Of a stretch of DNA of 64,000 nt, positions 46,536-56,185 are shown piece after piece. The stretch spans positions 1 to 64,000 of the forward strand of contig JAGHTP010000010.1 in assembly GCA_018065265.1 (NCBI GenBank), written 5' to 3'. The position numbers were made by a program, and so were the translations under genes. The notes under the pieces were generated by a model that saw only the letters and a program-made list of their open reading frames with translations, searched no databases and was not told where the DNA came from. How positions within the stretch are numbered: the first letter of the stretch is position 1; each line of letters starts with the position of its first letter. The DNA is from Candidatus Cryptobacteroides aphodequi. GTDB taxonomy: Bacteria > Bacteroidota > Bacteroidia > Bacteroidales > UBA932.

Positions 46536-48199
46536 TTCCATCCTTTATTCTGTTCCAACCCTTTTTGTACCTCGGGATAGGGGATCGGGCCATAAACCAT
46601 ATGCTCGGCATATGTTCTTTCTTCAACATCAAAGAAAGAAGTACCGCCATCATCGGTTCCCCTGGCCGTTGCATTGATGGCATCATAGTCGAGATGCCGT
46701 CTTATGTCCCAGTATCTGAACCCTTCGAAAGACAGTTCTATTCTCCTTTCGTTCTGAATCAGGGCCCGGTAAGCGGCAGGATCCGTAATCGAATTCAAAT
46801 AAGCGTCTTCAGCCGGAAGACCCGCACTCCTGCGAAGGGCCGCAAGCACGGACCGTGAACTGTATTTGTATGTTCCCGGATCACTGATTCCATTCTCCTC
46901 AAAAGCACATTCAGCGAAAATAAGAAAAAACTCCGTATACCTGAGCAGTGTCACGAAATGCCTTGCATTGACTATCGAACCCGTTGTGAGATTAACATCC
47001 GGATTCATGAACTTTCGAAGATAGTAACCTGTTCTTGTGGATTTTTCCGCAACATTGTTCAACCCATCATTTTTGTCATTGACAGTATTGATTACCATCG
47101 TTTTAAAGGTTGAACCGTTGTATGTCACATACTTGTAGAACCTTGGATCTCTGTTCTCGTAAGGAAGGGCAGGATTGAATGCAGGGTATCCCTCAGCATT
47201 CGGGAATGCGTCGACAAAGTTCTGTGTGGGGTTGATTCTTCCGTTGCCGTAAAGCGAAGGAGGGAAATTGTCCGTCTCCCAGTTATGGCCATTGAATATA
47301 CTCTTGCGCCATAGAATATCGGATGAACCTTCATTATTGTAATAGTCAATTCTGTCAGGCTGAAGTGCTTCCGGACCACCGAAGAAATCGATGACTTCAG
47401 CGGCACAGGCAGCAGCCTTGCCCCAACGGCCGGTATCTCCTTCGGGATTGTACGCAGGAGTGGCGGCCCAATAAAGCAGCCTTGCCTTCAATGCCTTGGC
47501 AACGATGCCGCACATACGGTTTGTGTATCTTACGCCATAAACTTCGTCATACTGAGGCTTGTTTTCCATTGAAGCCGGAGCATCTCTGTACACCATAGGC
47601 AGGTTGTCGATGGCATAATCGAGATCTTCGATGATATATTCCACACATTCGTCAAATGATGAACGTGGCACGATGGCCGATGGCGATGAAACATCCACAG
47701 GAACAAGAATCATCGGAACACCCAGCAGCCTGCCGGAAGTCCCTTCCCCGGCGTGGGCTTCAAGAAGCTGCATATAGTACCAGGCCCTGAGACCACGTGC
47801 CTCCGCAGTAAGTTTCTTCTTATACTCAGCGTCCTTCCACTCGTCGGAAGACCATTTCACCCTGTCGACAATGTCGCATATGAAATGATTGGTATAGGCT
47901 ATGCTTTCATAGGCCGCCTTCCAGGTTCCGTAAGCATTGTTGGACGAGTTGAGACTGCCGGTGGCCGCAAGCCTGAACGTGCTTGCAGCATTGTTGGCCA
48001 CAGCATTGTCTGTACCGGCATCCTGGTTGTACAAGACTCCCGGCAGATTGTTGTAAGCCGACAGAAGCACCCCCTCAGCCAGAGCGGGATGCCTGATGAT
48101 CACATCATCCGTATATTCATTGTCCATATCCGGATCCAGGAAAGAGCATCCCGAAACCGCGAAGAGGAGTAGTGTTGCTGCTAATATACTGTGTTTCAT
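46532..48199 (-). CDS. susD-like: RagB/SusD family protein
   Basis: LLRYTEFFLIFAECAFEENG, LIQNERRIELSFEGFRYWDIRRHLDYD. Confidence 0.93.
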   Translation of the reverse strand: MKHSILAATLLLFAVSGCSFLDPDMDNEYTDDVIIRHPALAEGVLLSAYNNLPGVLYNQDAGTDNAVANNAASTFRLAATGSLNSSNNAYGTWKAAYESIAYTNHFICDIVDRVKWSSDEWKDAEYKKKLTAEARGLRAWYYMQLLEAHAGEGTSGRLLGVPMILVPVDVSSPSAIVPRSSFDECVEYIIEDLDYAIDNLPMVYRDAPASMENKPQYDEVYGVRYTNRMCGIVAKALKARLLYWAATPAYNPEGDTGRWGKAAACAAEVIDFFGGPEALQPDRIDYYNNEGSSDILWRKSIFNGHNWETDNFPPSLYGNGRINPTQNFVDAFPNAEGYPAFNPALPYENRDPRFYKYVTYNGSTFKTMVINTVNDKNDGLNNVAEKSTRTGYYLRKFMNPDVNLTTGSIVNARHFVTLLRYTEFFLIFAECAFEENGISDPGTYKYSSRSVLAALRRSAGLPAEDAYLNSITDPAAYRALIQNERRIELSFEGFRYWDIRRHLDYDAINATARGTDDGGTSFFDVEERTYAEHMVYGPIPYPEVQKGLEQNKGWK

Positions 48200-48205
48200 A
48201 CCGCG

Positions 48206-51202
48206 TCAGAAATTATAAGTTGCGCCGACACAGACTGTCCTGTACTTCGGCTCCGAGCCGACATTGAGTTGAAGTTTGTCTGCATTGGGACCGAGCATCA
48301 GGCAGTCCTGAGCTTTGAGGTATATCTTCAAATGATCTCCGGGGACATTATATGTCAACTGAATATCAGGAATGGCGAAATGGTTCGTGCTGCCAATCCA
48401 GTAGCTGGATTTGACATTATTATTCGCATTTCCCATAGTTGTCAGCCTTGGATATCCTTCTGAGAGGACATTGACCGAATACTTCTTTTCCCCATAAACA
48501 TTGTAGTAGTCTCCGTTGAAAAGGGTGCTGCCACCTGTCTGGGCGAACAGATACGCCCACAAATTAAAGCGCTTCCAACTGATGTCCACATTGAGACCAT
48601 AATTGAATCTTGCGTGCGAGTGGCCGATTTCTTTCATATCATAGGCATCGATTACCTTGTCTCCGTTAAGATCGGCATATTTTATATCTCCGGCCTTGAC
48701 TGTTCCATAAGAAGGGATTACATCCATTCCGTCAATCTCTTCCTGAGTATAGAGTCCAGTGGCTACAAGGCCCCAGATTGCATCTGTTGACGATCCGCGA
48801 CGACGGTAATACTCCATACCTTCGCCATAGTCAAGTTCATCGAAGGCGAGCACGGCTCCCTTGTAGAATTTGACATCAGCACGCAGGGCGAAATGCCAGT
48901 CGCCATAGGAATGTGTCCACCCGATACGCAGTTCGGCGCCGTCAGTTTTGTGACTGCCGTAATTCACGTAGGGCAGGAACGAATCGCCGCCCACATAGAA
49001 AGGAGACGTCGTAGACAGGCGCACTGGTTCTCCTTTGCGTTTTGTATGGAACAGGGCGGCCTCAATGGCAAGCGTCTTGTCGAACAGATAAGCTTCCGCG
49101 CCGAGCGAAATGTCGTGCTTGTGTATCCAGCCAAGAGAAGCGTTTCCGGCTGTTATCGAAAGCAGATTGTTGCTTCCGGCACCGTCGGCATAGGAATATG
49201 TTCCATTCTTCAGGTACGTGTTCTGATACAGATGGAAAGAATCGAACTCGCTGCTGATATCGGTACGGCTGTCAGCAAGGGACGCCTTGATCTTCAGGAA
49301 ATACGGGTCATCACATACAATCCATCCGGCGCCGAGACTCTGTGCGTACCCCCATCTGTGCCCTCTGGAAAGTTTCTGGCTTCCGACCAGGGCTGCGCCA
49401 TATTCGGCGATGAATTTCCTGTCATACATATAATTCACCCTGGCGCCATAATTGAGCGAGCGTTCAGTGTACATCGATCCGCTCTCCTTATATGTCCCCA
49501 GAATCGAGTTCGCAACTGCCTTGATGTCGTGAACGCCACCGAAGATCTGGTCATAAGAGAGGACATTGTACCATCCCGTACGGCGGAAGAACGCCACATC
49601 CGAAATTTTCTGAGCGCCTACAAAGTCATTGACACCAACCTGACTGATGGCATAGGTCCCGTCATCAAGCAGGGTCGGAGTATATACGGCATAACTGTTT
49701 GCCTGTGTGACAGTATAGCGGTTATAGTTGTCCGATCCGAAATATGTCTTGAATTTCAACCCTTCCACCAGACTTTCGAGATTGACATCGATTCCGGCAT
49801 TGATTTCCGCCATCCTGTCCATAGAATTCGAATAACCACCGAGATACAGGTCTCCATAAATATTCTGGGTAAAAGTCATATCTCCACCAAGAAGGCTGTT
49901 CCCGAAAAGGACCGACCTCTGACTTCTGGCATCATCGACCAGATACTGGTACTCGGGATTGATCCGGTCGATTGGAATCAGAAGAGGCTGCGCATTGATT
50001 CTGTTCTGCGATGCCATCTTCCAGAAATTCAGATTCTTGTAATTGACTCCGCTGTATGCGTTGAAAATCGATGAAGCAGCGAGATTGATGCTTATGAATT
50101 CGTTGAGTTTGACATCGACGTTACCACGCATATTAAAGCAGTTGGTCCGTTGATTGTCCGCCTGTCCTCCTTTAAGAATCGAACTTGTATTGTACCATCC
50201 GAGATTGACATAGTACCTGGTAACGTCATTGCCACCAGCGCAGTCGGCGGACACGCGGTGCTGAGGTTTGAACGAACGCAGGAATTCGGAGCTGTAATAA
50301 TCAATCTCGGGATACATCACAGGATCAGAGCCGCTTCGCGCAGCCTCTATGTCTTCATAAGAGTATTTCTTCGACAGTCCGTCATTCTCGAGCGCCTCAT
50401 TGTACTTGATCATATAGTCTGCAGTATGCAGATAGCCGGGATAGCTTTTCGGTATCCCGAAGTCGCTTTCGTAACGAATATGTATATCACGCTTCAATGA
50501 CTGACCGTGTCTGGTGGTGATCATTATGATGCCGGCATCTGCGAGAGTGCCATAGAGAAGACGTGAAGCGGCGTCCTTGAGAATGGTGATTTCCTCAATC
50601 TCATCAACATTTATCTTGTCGGAATAGGCTGTGAACGATGAGCCTCCGTCACGTACAAGGCCATCCACGACGACCACGTACTTTTCGCCACGGATATCAT
50701 TGGAGCCGAAGGTTCCGAGTCCTTCCGCCTCAACCAGACTCTTCCAAAGCCTGTCATTGAACTTTCCGTCCAGATCGGACGGGCGGATTCTTTCAACTCC
50801 GTTGACAATCCGGAGCTGCTCGAGTTCACCGAAAGGCACATTCACCCTGGCATTCTGTCCCAGCTGGAACAACGTGGAGTCGAGCACGATGACTCTGTCG
50901 GAGGCCAAGTTCGGAAGGAATACGTTTCTTGTCTCGAACGCCGGATGCTCGATGCAAATGTAATCTGCGGCACCGGTTCTGACACTGAACTCGCCATTTT
51001 CAGAAGTCCGTGTAACCTGAGTTCCTTCCATAGCCGTGACAACGGCGCCCTGGACCGGCCGGCCGCTTGCATCAACGACTTTTGCCGACCAGGTAGCCAC
51101 AGCCTTCTTTCCCTTTTTGGCAGCAGGAGCGGCATATAGCGGAGCTGTGCAGAGAGCTGCCATCAAAATGGCAAGCACAGTCATTTTCAATGTTGTCTTC
51201 AT
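48206..51202 (-). CDS. susC-like: SusC/RagA-like TonB-linked outer-membrane protein, divergent plug
   Basis: Carboxypeptidase-like repeat SAKVVDASGRPVQGAVVTAMEG; EITILKDAASRLLYGTLADAGIIMITTRHG. Confidence 0.9.
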   Translation of the reverse strand: MKTTLKMTVLAILMAALCTAPLYAAPAAKKGKKAVATWSAKVVDASGRPVQGAVVTAMEGTQVTRTSENGEFSVRTGAADYICIEHPAFETRNVFLPNLASDRVIVLDSTLFQLGQNARVNVPFGELEQLRIVNGVERIRPSDLDGKFNDRLWKSLVEAEGLGTFGSNDIRGEKYVVVVDGLVRDGGSSFTAYSDKINVDEIEEITILKDAASRLLYGTLADAGIIMITTRHGQSLKRDIHIRYESDFGIPKSYPGYLHTADYMIKYNEALENDGLSKKYSYEDIEAARSGSDPVMYPEIDYYSSEFLRSFKPQHRVSADCAGGNDVTRYYVNLGWYNTSSILKGGQADNQRTNCFNMRGNVDVKLNEFISINLAASSIFNAYSGVNYKNLNFWKMASQNRINAQPLLIPIDRINPEYQYLVDDARSQRSVLFGNSLLGGDMTFTQNIYGDLYLGGYSNSMDRMAEINAGIDVNLESLVEGLKFKTYFGSDNYNRYTVTQANSYAVYTPTLLDDGTYAISQVGVNDFVGAQKISDVAFFRRTGWYNVLSYDQIFGGVHDIKAVANSILGTYKESGSMYTERSLNYGARVNYMYDRKFIAEYGAALVGSQKLSRGHRWGYAQSLGAGWIVCDDPYFLKIKASLADSRTDISSEFDSFHLYQNTYLKNGTYSYADGAGSNNLLSITAGNASLGWIHKHDISLGAEAYLFDKTLAIEAALFHTKRKGEPVRLSTTSPFYVGGDSFLPYVNYGSHKTDGAELRIGWTHSYGDWHFALRADVKFYKGAVLAFDELDYGEGMEYYRRRGSSTDAIWGLVATGLYTQEEIDGMDVIPSYGTVKAGDIKYADLNGDKVIDAYDMKEIGHSHARFNYGLNVDISWKRFNLWAYLFAQTGGSTLFNGDYYNVYGEKKYSVNVLSEGYPRLTTMGNANNNVKSSYWIGSTNHFAIPDIQLTYNVPGDHLKIYLKAQDCLMLGPNADKLQLNVGSEPKYRTVCVGATYNF

Positions 51203-51205
51203 CTT

Positions 51206-53062
51206 CTACCAACCGGGATTTTGAGTAAAACCATCATATTGCTGGACATCCGATTTACGGAACGGGAACCAGTAGTGCTTGTCGTCGAACTGCCCTTCGA
51301 AAAGAACGACCTCACGATAATACGTGTGGTTCTTGTCGAACTCCGCGGCATATCTTGTCCTGTATTCCGGCAGATGGGCAAGATACCATCTGCGCAAGTC
51401 CACGAAACGGTGTCCTTCAAAAGCGAGTTCAACCGAACGTTCGTTGCGGATACGGTCTCTGAACTTATCTTTCGAGCCGGTGTAAATGCTGCGTACATCG
51501 GGCAACGATTCGTCGCCATAACTTATCAGTTCCGCCGGCTGGGTGGCATCTTCCGATTCGGGCAACTTAACCCTTCTGCGGACGATATTGACAGCTTCAA
51601 GCGCCGTCAAAGCACCCCAGGACGGAGCGATGTCCGGACCTTTGACCTCATTCAGAGCCTCGGCGTAATTCAAATAAACCTCAGCCAGCCTGATATACGG
51701 GCAGGAATAACGGTAGTTGTTCCAATCGGAGCCAAGGTCGGTATTGTTCACTTTGTACGGAATGTACTTTCTGATAAGATATCCGGTAATCGAGCCGCCG
51801 GCCTGAGGATCGCGGTCAAGGCCCATCCCCGTACTTGAGCTGCCTCCGGCAGAATAAAGCTGGATATACGACGACTCGCTGCTGTTCTTGGCGATCCATT
51901 TCGTGCCGTCTACAAGGATGTCCTTGAGAAGACGCGGATCACGGTTGCGCCAGGGTCTGAGCTTGTCATAGTCGCCGGCAGGCGCATCTGCAATAGCGTA
52001 TCCTGTAGCCGTTTCGTACATATTGACCATATTGACGGTAGGCGCAGTGACAACACCATTGCCGCCGAACCTCTGGCTATTATGCAAACGCCCGATTCCA
52101 AGATTGAGTATCTGGCTCTGTCCTTTGGCCGTACTGATCTTTGCGAATATGGTTTCCGTTGTCCAGATACTGTTGATGCTGGAACGGGAATCACAGAAAT
52201 TAGTGGAATACTCGCTCCAGGGCACAAGCGCATAGACTCCCCTGTCGGCCATCTTTATTACCTCATAAGCCACTTTGGCAGCCTGTTCGCAAAGCTCGGG
52301 ATCATATTCGGCGACACCGGTCTCAAGTTTGGTCGTGAGCGGACTTGCGGCATATAGCAGAGCCCTCGACTCCAGCGCGAGTGCGGCACCCTTTGTCGCG
52401 CGGCCCACATTCGATCCTCTCGACTGCGAGCCGACCTGAGTGTCGTTCCAGTCCTCCGGCAACAATTCGGCGGCAGCGGCGAAGTCGGCAGCGACATTCA
52501 GCAGTGTTTCCTTGAATGAAAGCCGGGGCAGCTTAAGGTTGTCCTCGGGAGAGAAATACTTCGATATATACGGCAGACCTCCCCAGTATTTCGCAAGTTC
52601 AAAATGGTTCCAGGCTCTAAAGAAGAGAGCCTGACCTTTGAGCAGATTGTACTCTTCTTCAGTTCCGGTCAGGTAGTCCATCCGTTCCAGAGCGTGATTG
52701 CAGGTGCGGATATTCTCCAGCGCCTGGTCCCATAAACCTACGTGATCTCCCGATACGGTGACAAACGGATTGTGCGACGTGTTGCGGTAAAGCCACATAT
52801 AGTCACCCATCGGTATGTTGAACGAGACGGGGAAGGTCTTGTTGTTATATACGTCATCGCCGAAGTCCATCGAAGCGGTATAGCACTGACCGACATATTT
52901 GATCAGGCCAGTTCCATACAGGACATCGAGGAAGCCCTGGAAGTAACGGTAGTTGCCGAACACCTGCTCTTCGTTCACATCCGATGAAGGTGTCTTTTCG
53001 AGATATGGTTCACAGGCGGATACAAGCGCCAGAACAATAATTGGAATTATTCTTTTCTTCAT
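51206..53062 (-). CDS. susD-like: RagB/SusD family protein
   Basis: YIRLAEVYLNYAEALNEVKG, FRDRIRNERSVELAFEGHRFVDLRRWYLA. Confidence 0.94.
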   Translation of the reverse strand: MKKRIIPIIVLALVSACEPYLEKTPSSDVNEEQVFGNYRYFQGFLDVLYGTGLIKYVGQCYTASMDFGDDVYNNKTFPVSFNIPMGDYMWLYRNTSHNPFVTVSGDHVGLWDQALENIRTCNHALERMDYLTGTEEEYNLLKGQALFFRAWNHFELAKYWGGLPYISKYFSPEDNLKLPRLSFKETLLNVAADFAAAAELLPEDWNDTQVGSQSRGSNVGRATKGAALALESRALLYAASPLTTKLETGVAEYDPELCEQAAKVAYEVIKMADRGVYALVPWSEYSTNFCDSRSSINSIWTTETIFAKISTAKGQSQILNLGIGRLHNSQRFGGNGVVTAPTVNMVNMYETATGYAIADAPAGDYDKLRPWRNRDPRLLKDILVDGTKWIAKNSSESSYIQLYSAGGSSSTGMGLDRDPQAGGSITGYLIRKYIPYKVNNTDLGSDWNNYRYSCPYIRLAEVYLNYAEALNEVKGPDIAPSWGALTALEAVNIVRRRVKLPESEDATQPAELISYGDESLPDVRSIYTGSKDKFRDRIRNERSVELAFEGHRFVDLRRWYLAHLPEYRTRYAAEFDKNHTYYREVVLFEGQFDDKHYWFPFRKSDVQQYDGFTQNPGW

Positions 53063-53074
53063 TGCATATCCTCC

Positions 53075-56000
53075 TTAGAATTCCAGTTTGACGCCAAGGT
53101 TGACTCTCTTGGTAATAGGGTAGGCACTGACATTGGTGTTTTCCCTCTTTCCTCCTGTCTCCCTGTCCTCATTGAGGTGGGAATACAGGAAAAGATTGTT
53201 TCCATTGACGTAGAAATTGATATAATTGATTCCCAGGTTTTTCAGACTGCTGTTCTTGAGCTTGTACGATAGTTCAGCGGTCTTGAGCCTCCACTGTGTT
53301 CCATCTTTCAAATAGTACTCACAACTGGCCACCGGAGCGCCGGAGAGCATAAATGATGGCGTATGATGCGTTCCCGTACCTCCGGGAAGCCACATATCCG
53401 CAGCGACTCCAGTGTCGACAACACTGTAATAATGCGGCGAAGAAAATTCGCTTTCCGTCTGGATAAGGGTGCAGTTTCTGGTTCCATAAATCTGGACCAT
53501 TAAACTGATGTTCTTCCACGTGGCCCCCAGCTGGAAACTTGCAGTGTGCTGCGGGTGGTTGGAATAACCGTAGGGCACGATGTCGTCGGTATTTACAATG
53601 CCGTCTCCATTATAGTCTACCTGGCGGTACATTCCCACAATGGCCTGGTTGGAATTCTCCACGGCAACAGAGGTGTACATCTGGTCCCAGTTCTCGATAA
53701 TGCCGTTTGAGAGAACACTGGTCTGCTGTCCTATGGAGTAACCTGCTTTCTTCTGATATGCGGGTGCCAGTTCAGGATCTTCCATATAGACAATCACATC
53801 CTTTGCATACGACAGCATCGCGGTAGCATAATAACTGAAATCCTTGCCGATTCTGTCGTTCCACCTGAGTTCGAATTCAATTCCACTTTCTTTGGTCCGT
53901 CCTATATTTGCGGCAATCGGATCGGCACCGAACCAGGGCGGTATGTTGCGCTGTTCGGCGCTCATAAAGATATCGTAGCGGCGTCCCCAGAAATAATCCA
54001 CATTGAACACAAGCCTGTGCGAAAGGTACGCTGTTTCAAGCGCGACATCATTCTTGATCGAAGTCTCCCACTTTGCTTCAGGATTACCGATGTTGCTTAC
54101 CGTATAGGTAGGATATGGTGAAACGCTTGTGGCCGGCTGCCCGAAGTACGCGGGATTGGCAATCTTTTTCCACTGAGTTACATAAAGCCATTTTGGAATG
54201 TTGTTGTCGCTTCCCACCTTTCCCCACGAATACCTGAGCTTGAACAGGTCGAGCCATTTGCGCACATCGGAATTGCGCAGCCAGGGCTCTTCGGTGGCAA
54301 CCCATCCGAATGCTGCGGAAGGGAAAAATCCGAACTTGTTTCCTTTCGCGAACTTTTCCGACCCGTTGTATGCCCCGTTCACCTCCAACAGATAACGGCC
54401 GTCATAGTCGTAGGTCAGTCGCCCGGCCCACTCTTCGCGGTATGTAGCGAAAGCCGATCCGGTTGCATTCTCGATACGCTTGAAAAGTCCGAGTGCGCTG
54501 ACCGAATGTTTGTCGGCGAAAGTCCTTGCATAGTCGATTGAGGCCTGATACATCAGGTTCTTGTAGACATTGGTCTGGCTCGTTTCCGTTCCGACAGCAT
54601 TCTCCGCGAGATCGAACTCGAAACCGGACGCGGAACTCCAACTCGAAGGAATGTTCCAGACTGTGTCCCCGGTCTGCCAGTTCACATACTTCGTTTGGGG
54701 ACGGGAGGCAGAGATGTCCGGGCCAGACGAGTAATAGAAGTTCCTGAAATTCACAAGTCCTTTAAACTTGAGCCCCTTCGTGATGAAATCAAGTTTCTGG
54801 ACAAGAGTCAGCGAAACGTTGGCATCCATACGGGTATCTTTGGTCACACCGCTGTAATTGAGGAGTTCCACCGGATTGTACATATTGTATCCGTCCTCGT
54901 TATTTGCAAACGTGCCGTCGGGATATCTTACAGGATATTGGTCAGGGCCTTTGTAGTACACTCCCCTCCAAAGGTATGCAGCACCGGCCCCGGTGGACTG
55001 CTCGACACCGGTTGCGCCGTCCATATCCAGCGAAATAGTCGTTGACTTCGTGGGCAGGAAATCGAGATTGACCCTGTAATTGTATCGCGAATAGTCGTTC
55101 TTGGGAACATATCCCTGACCGAAGTCCTGGCCTTTCAACACATCTCCATCATAAAGGTACGACAACGATCCGTAATATTTGACATATTTGGTACCACCAC
55201 GTATATTCCAGTTGTATCGCTGCGACCAGGCGAACTTCCTGACCATCTCATCTGTCCAGTCGACATCCGGGAACATATACGGATCGGTCTGGTCACGGTA
55301 CTTGCGAAGGATTTCGACAGGAGTTATGTAACTCCACGACGACGGAGCCACGGCCACCTGATTCTCAATGGCACGATTACGCAGATACAACGCATCGTAG
55401 GATCCGAGATTGTCGGGCATTTTGGACGCAGTCTTTGCGATGATGTTGGCAGAAGCATTCATTACCGGAGCGCCATCGCGGCCACGTTTTGACGTAACAA
55501 GGATGACTCCATTGCCACCTCGCACACCAAAAACTGCCGTAGCGGACGCATCCTTCAAGACTGAAATGCTCTCAACTTCAGAAACGTCGAGGTCGTTCAT
55601 ATCCCTCTCGACACCGTCCACCAGGACAAGCGGAGAGGATCCGTTCCACGTAGATTTGGCGCGTATTAATATTTCCGCGCTGTCCTCTCCAGGCTTTCCA
55701 GAATAACTGAGCGTGGACATTCCGGGCACAAGTCCGGTGAGCGCATTCGAAATATTGGTAACACCACCGGTACGTGTGATATCGTCGGACTTGACCTGTG
55801 AGATGGCGCCGACAACGCTCTGTTTCTTCTGAAGTCCATAACCGACGACAACCACCTCTTCTAGCATCTGGCTGTCTTCATCCATAGATACTTCGAAGGG
55901 TTTTACAGCATTCTTCGCCGTGACGGTAACCGACGCATCCTTCATTCCAAGACATTGGAACAGCAGGACCGCGCCTTCAGGGGCGGCAATCACAAACTGC

Positions 56001-56185
56001 CCGTCGAAATCGGTCATCGTACCTGTGGTGGTCCCGCTTATTATGATGCTTACACCGGGGAGAGTTTCGCCGGTCGATGATGACCGCACCGTCCCGGAGA
56101 TCATCATATTATCCTGGGCATTAAGCGGTACCGCCGCAAAAAGCCCAAGACAAAGCGAAACAATTCCTAAAATGATTCTTTTCAT
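53075..56185 (-). CDS. susC-like: SusC/RagA TonB-linked outer-membrane protein
   Basis: EEVVVVGYGLQKKQSVVGAISQV, SPLVLVDGVERDMND, ISVLKDASATAVFGVRGGNGVILVTSKRG. Confidence 0.97.
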   Translation of the reverse strand: MKRIILGIVSLCLGLFAAVPLNAQDNMMISGTVRSSSTGETLPGVSIIISGTTTGTMTDFDGQFVIAAPEGAVLLFQCLGMKDASVTVTAKNAVKPFEVSMDEDSQMLEEVVVVGYGLQKKQSVVGAISQVKSDDITRTGGVTNISNALTGLVPGMSTLSYSGKPGEDSAEILIRAKSTWNGSSPLVLVDGVERDMNDLDVSEVESISVLKDASATAVFGVRGGNGVILVTSKRGRDGAPVMNASANIIAKTASKMPDNLGSYDALYLRNRAIENQVAVAPSSWSYITPVEILRKYRDQTDPYMFPDVDWTDEMVRKFAWSQRYNWNIRGGTKYVKYYGSLSYLYDGDVLKGQDFGQGYVPKNDYSRYNYRVNLDFLPTKSTTISLDMDGATGVEQSTGAGAAYLWRGVYYKGPDQYPVRYPDGTFANNEDGYNMYNPVELLNYSGVTKDTRMDANVSLTLVQKLDFITKGLKFKGLVNFRNFYYSSGPDISASRPQTKYVNWQTGDTVWNIPSSWSSASGFEFDLAENAVGTETSQTNVYKNLMYQASIDYARTFADKHSVSALGLFKRIENATGSAFATYREEWAGRLTYDYDGRYLLEVNGAYNGSEKFAKGNKFGFFPSAAFGWVATEEPWLRNSDVRKWLDLFKLRYSWGKVGSDNNIPKWLYVTQWKKIANPAYFGQPATSVSPYPTYTVSNIGNPEAKWETSIKNDVALETAYLSHRLVFNVDYFWGRRYDIFMSAEQRNIPPWFGADPIAANIGRTKESGIEFELRWNDRIGKDFSYYATAMLSYAKDVIVYMEDPELAPAYQKKAGYSIGQQTSVLSNGIIENWDQMYTSVAVENSNQAIVGMYRQVDYNGDGIVNTDDIVPYGYSNHPQHTASFQLGATWKNISLMVQIYGTRNCTLIQTESEFSSPHYYSVVDTGVAADMWLPGGTGTHHTPSFMLSGAPVASCEYYLKDGTQWRLKTAELSYKLKNSSLKNLGINYINFYVNGNNLFLYSHLNEDRETGGKRENTNVSAYPITKRVNLGVKLEF

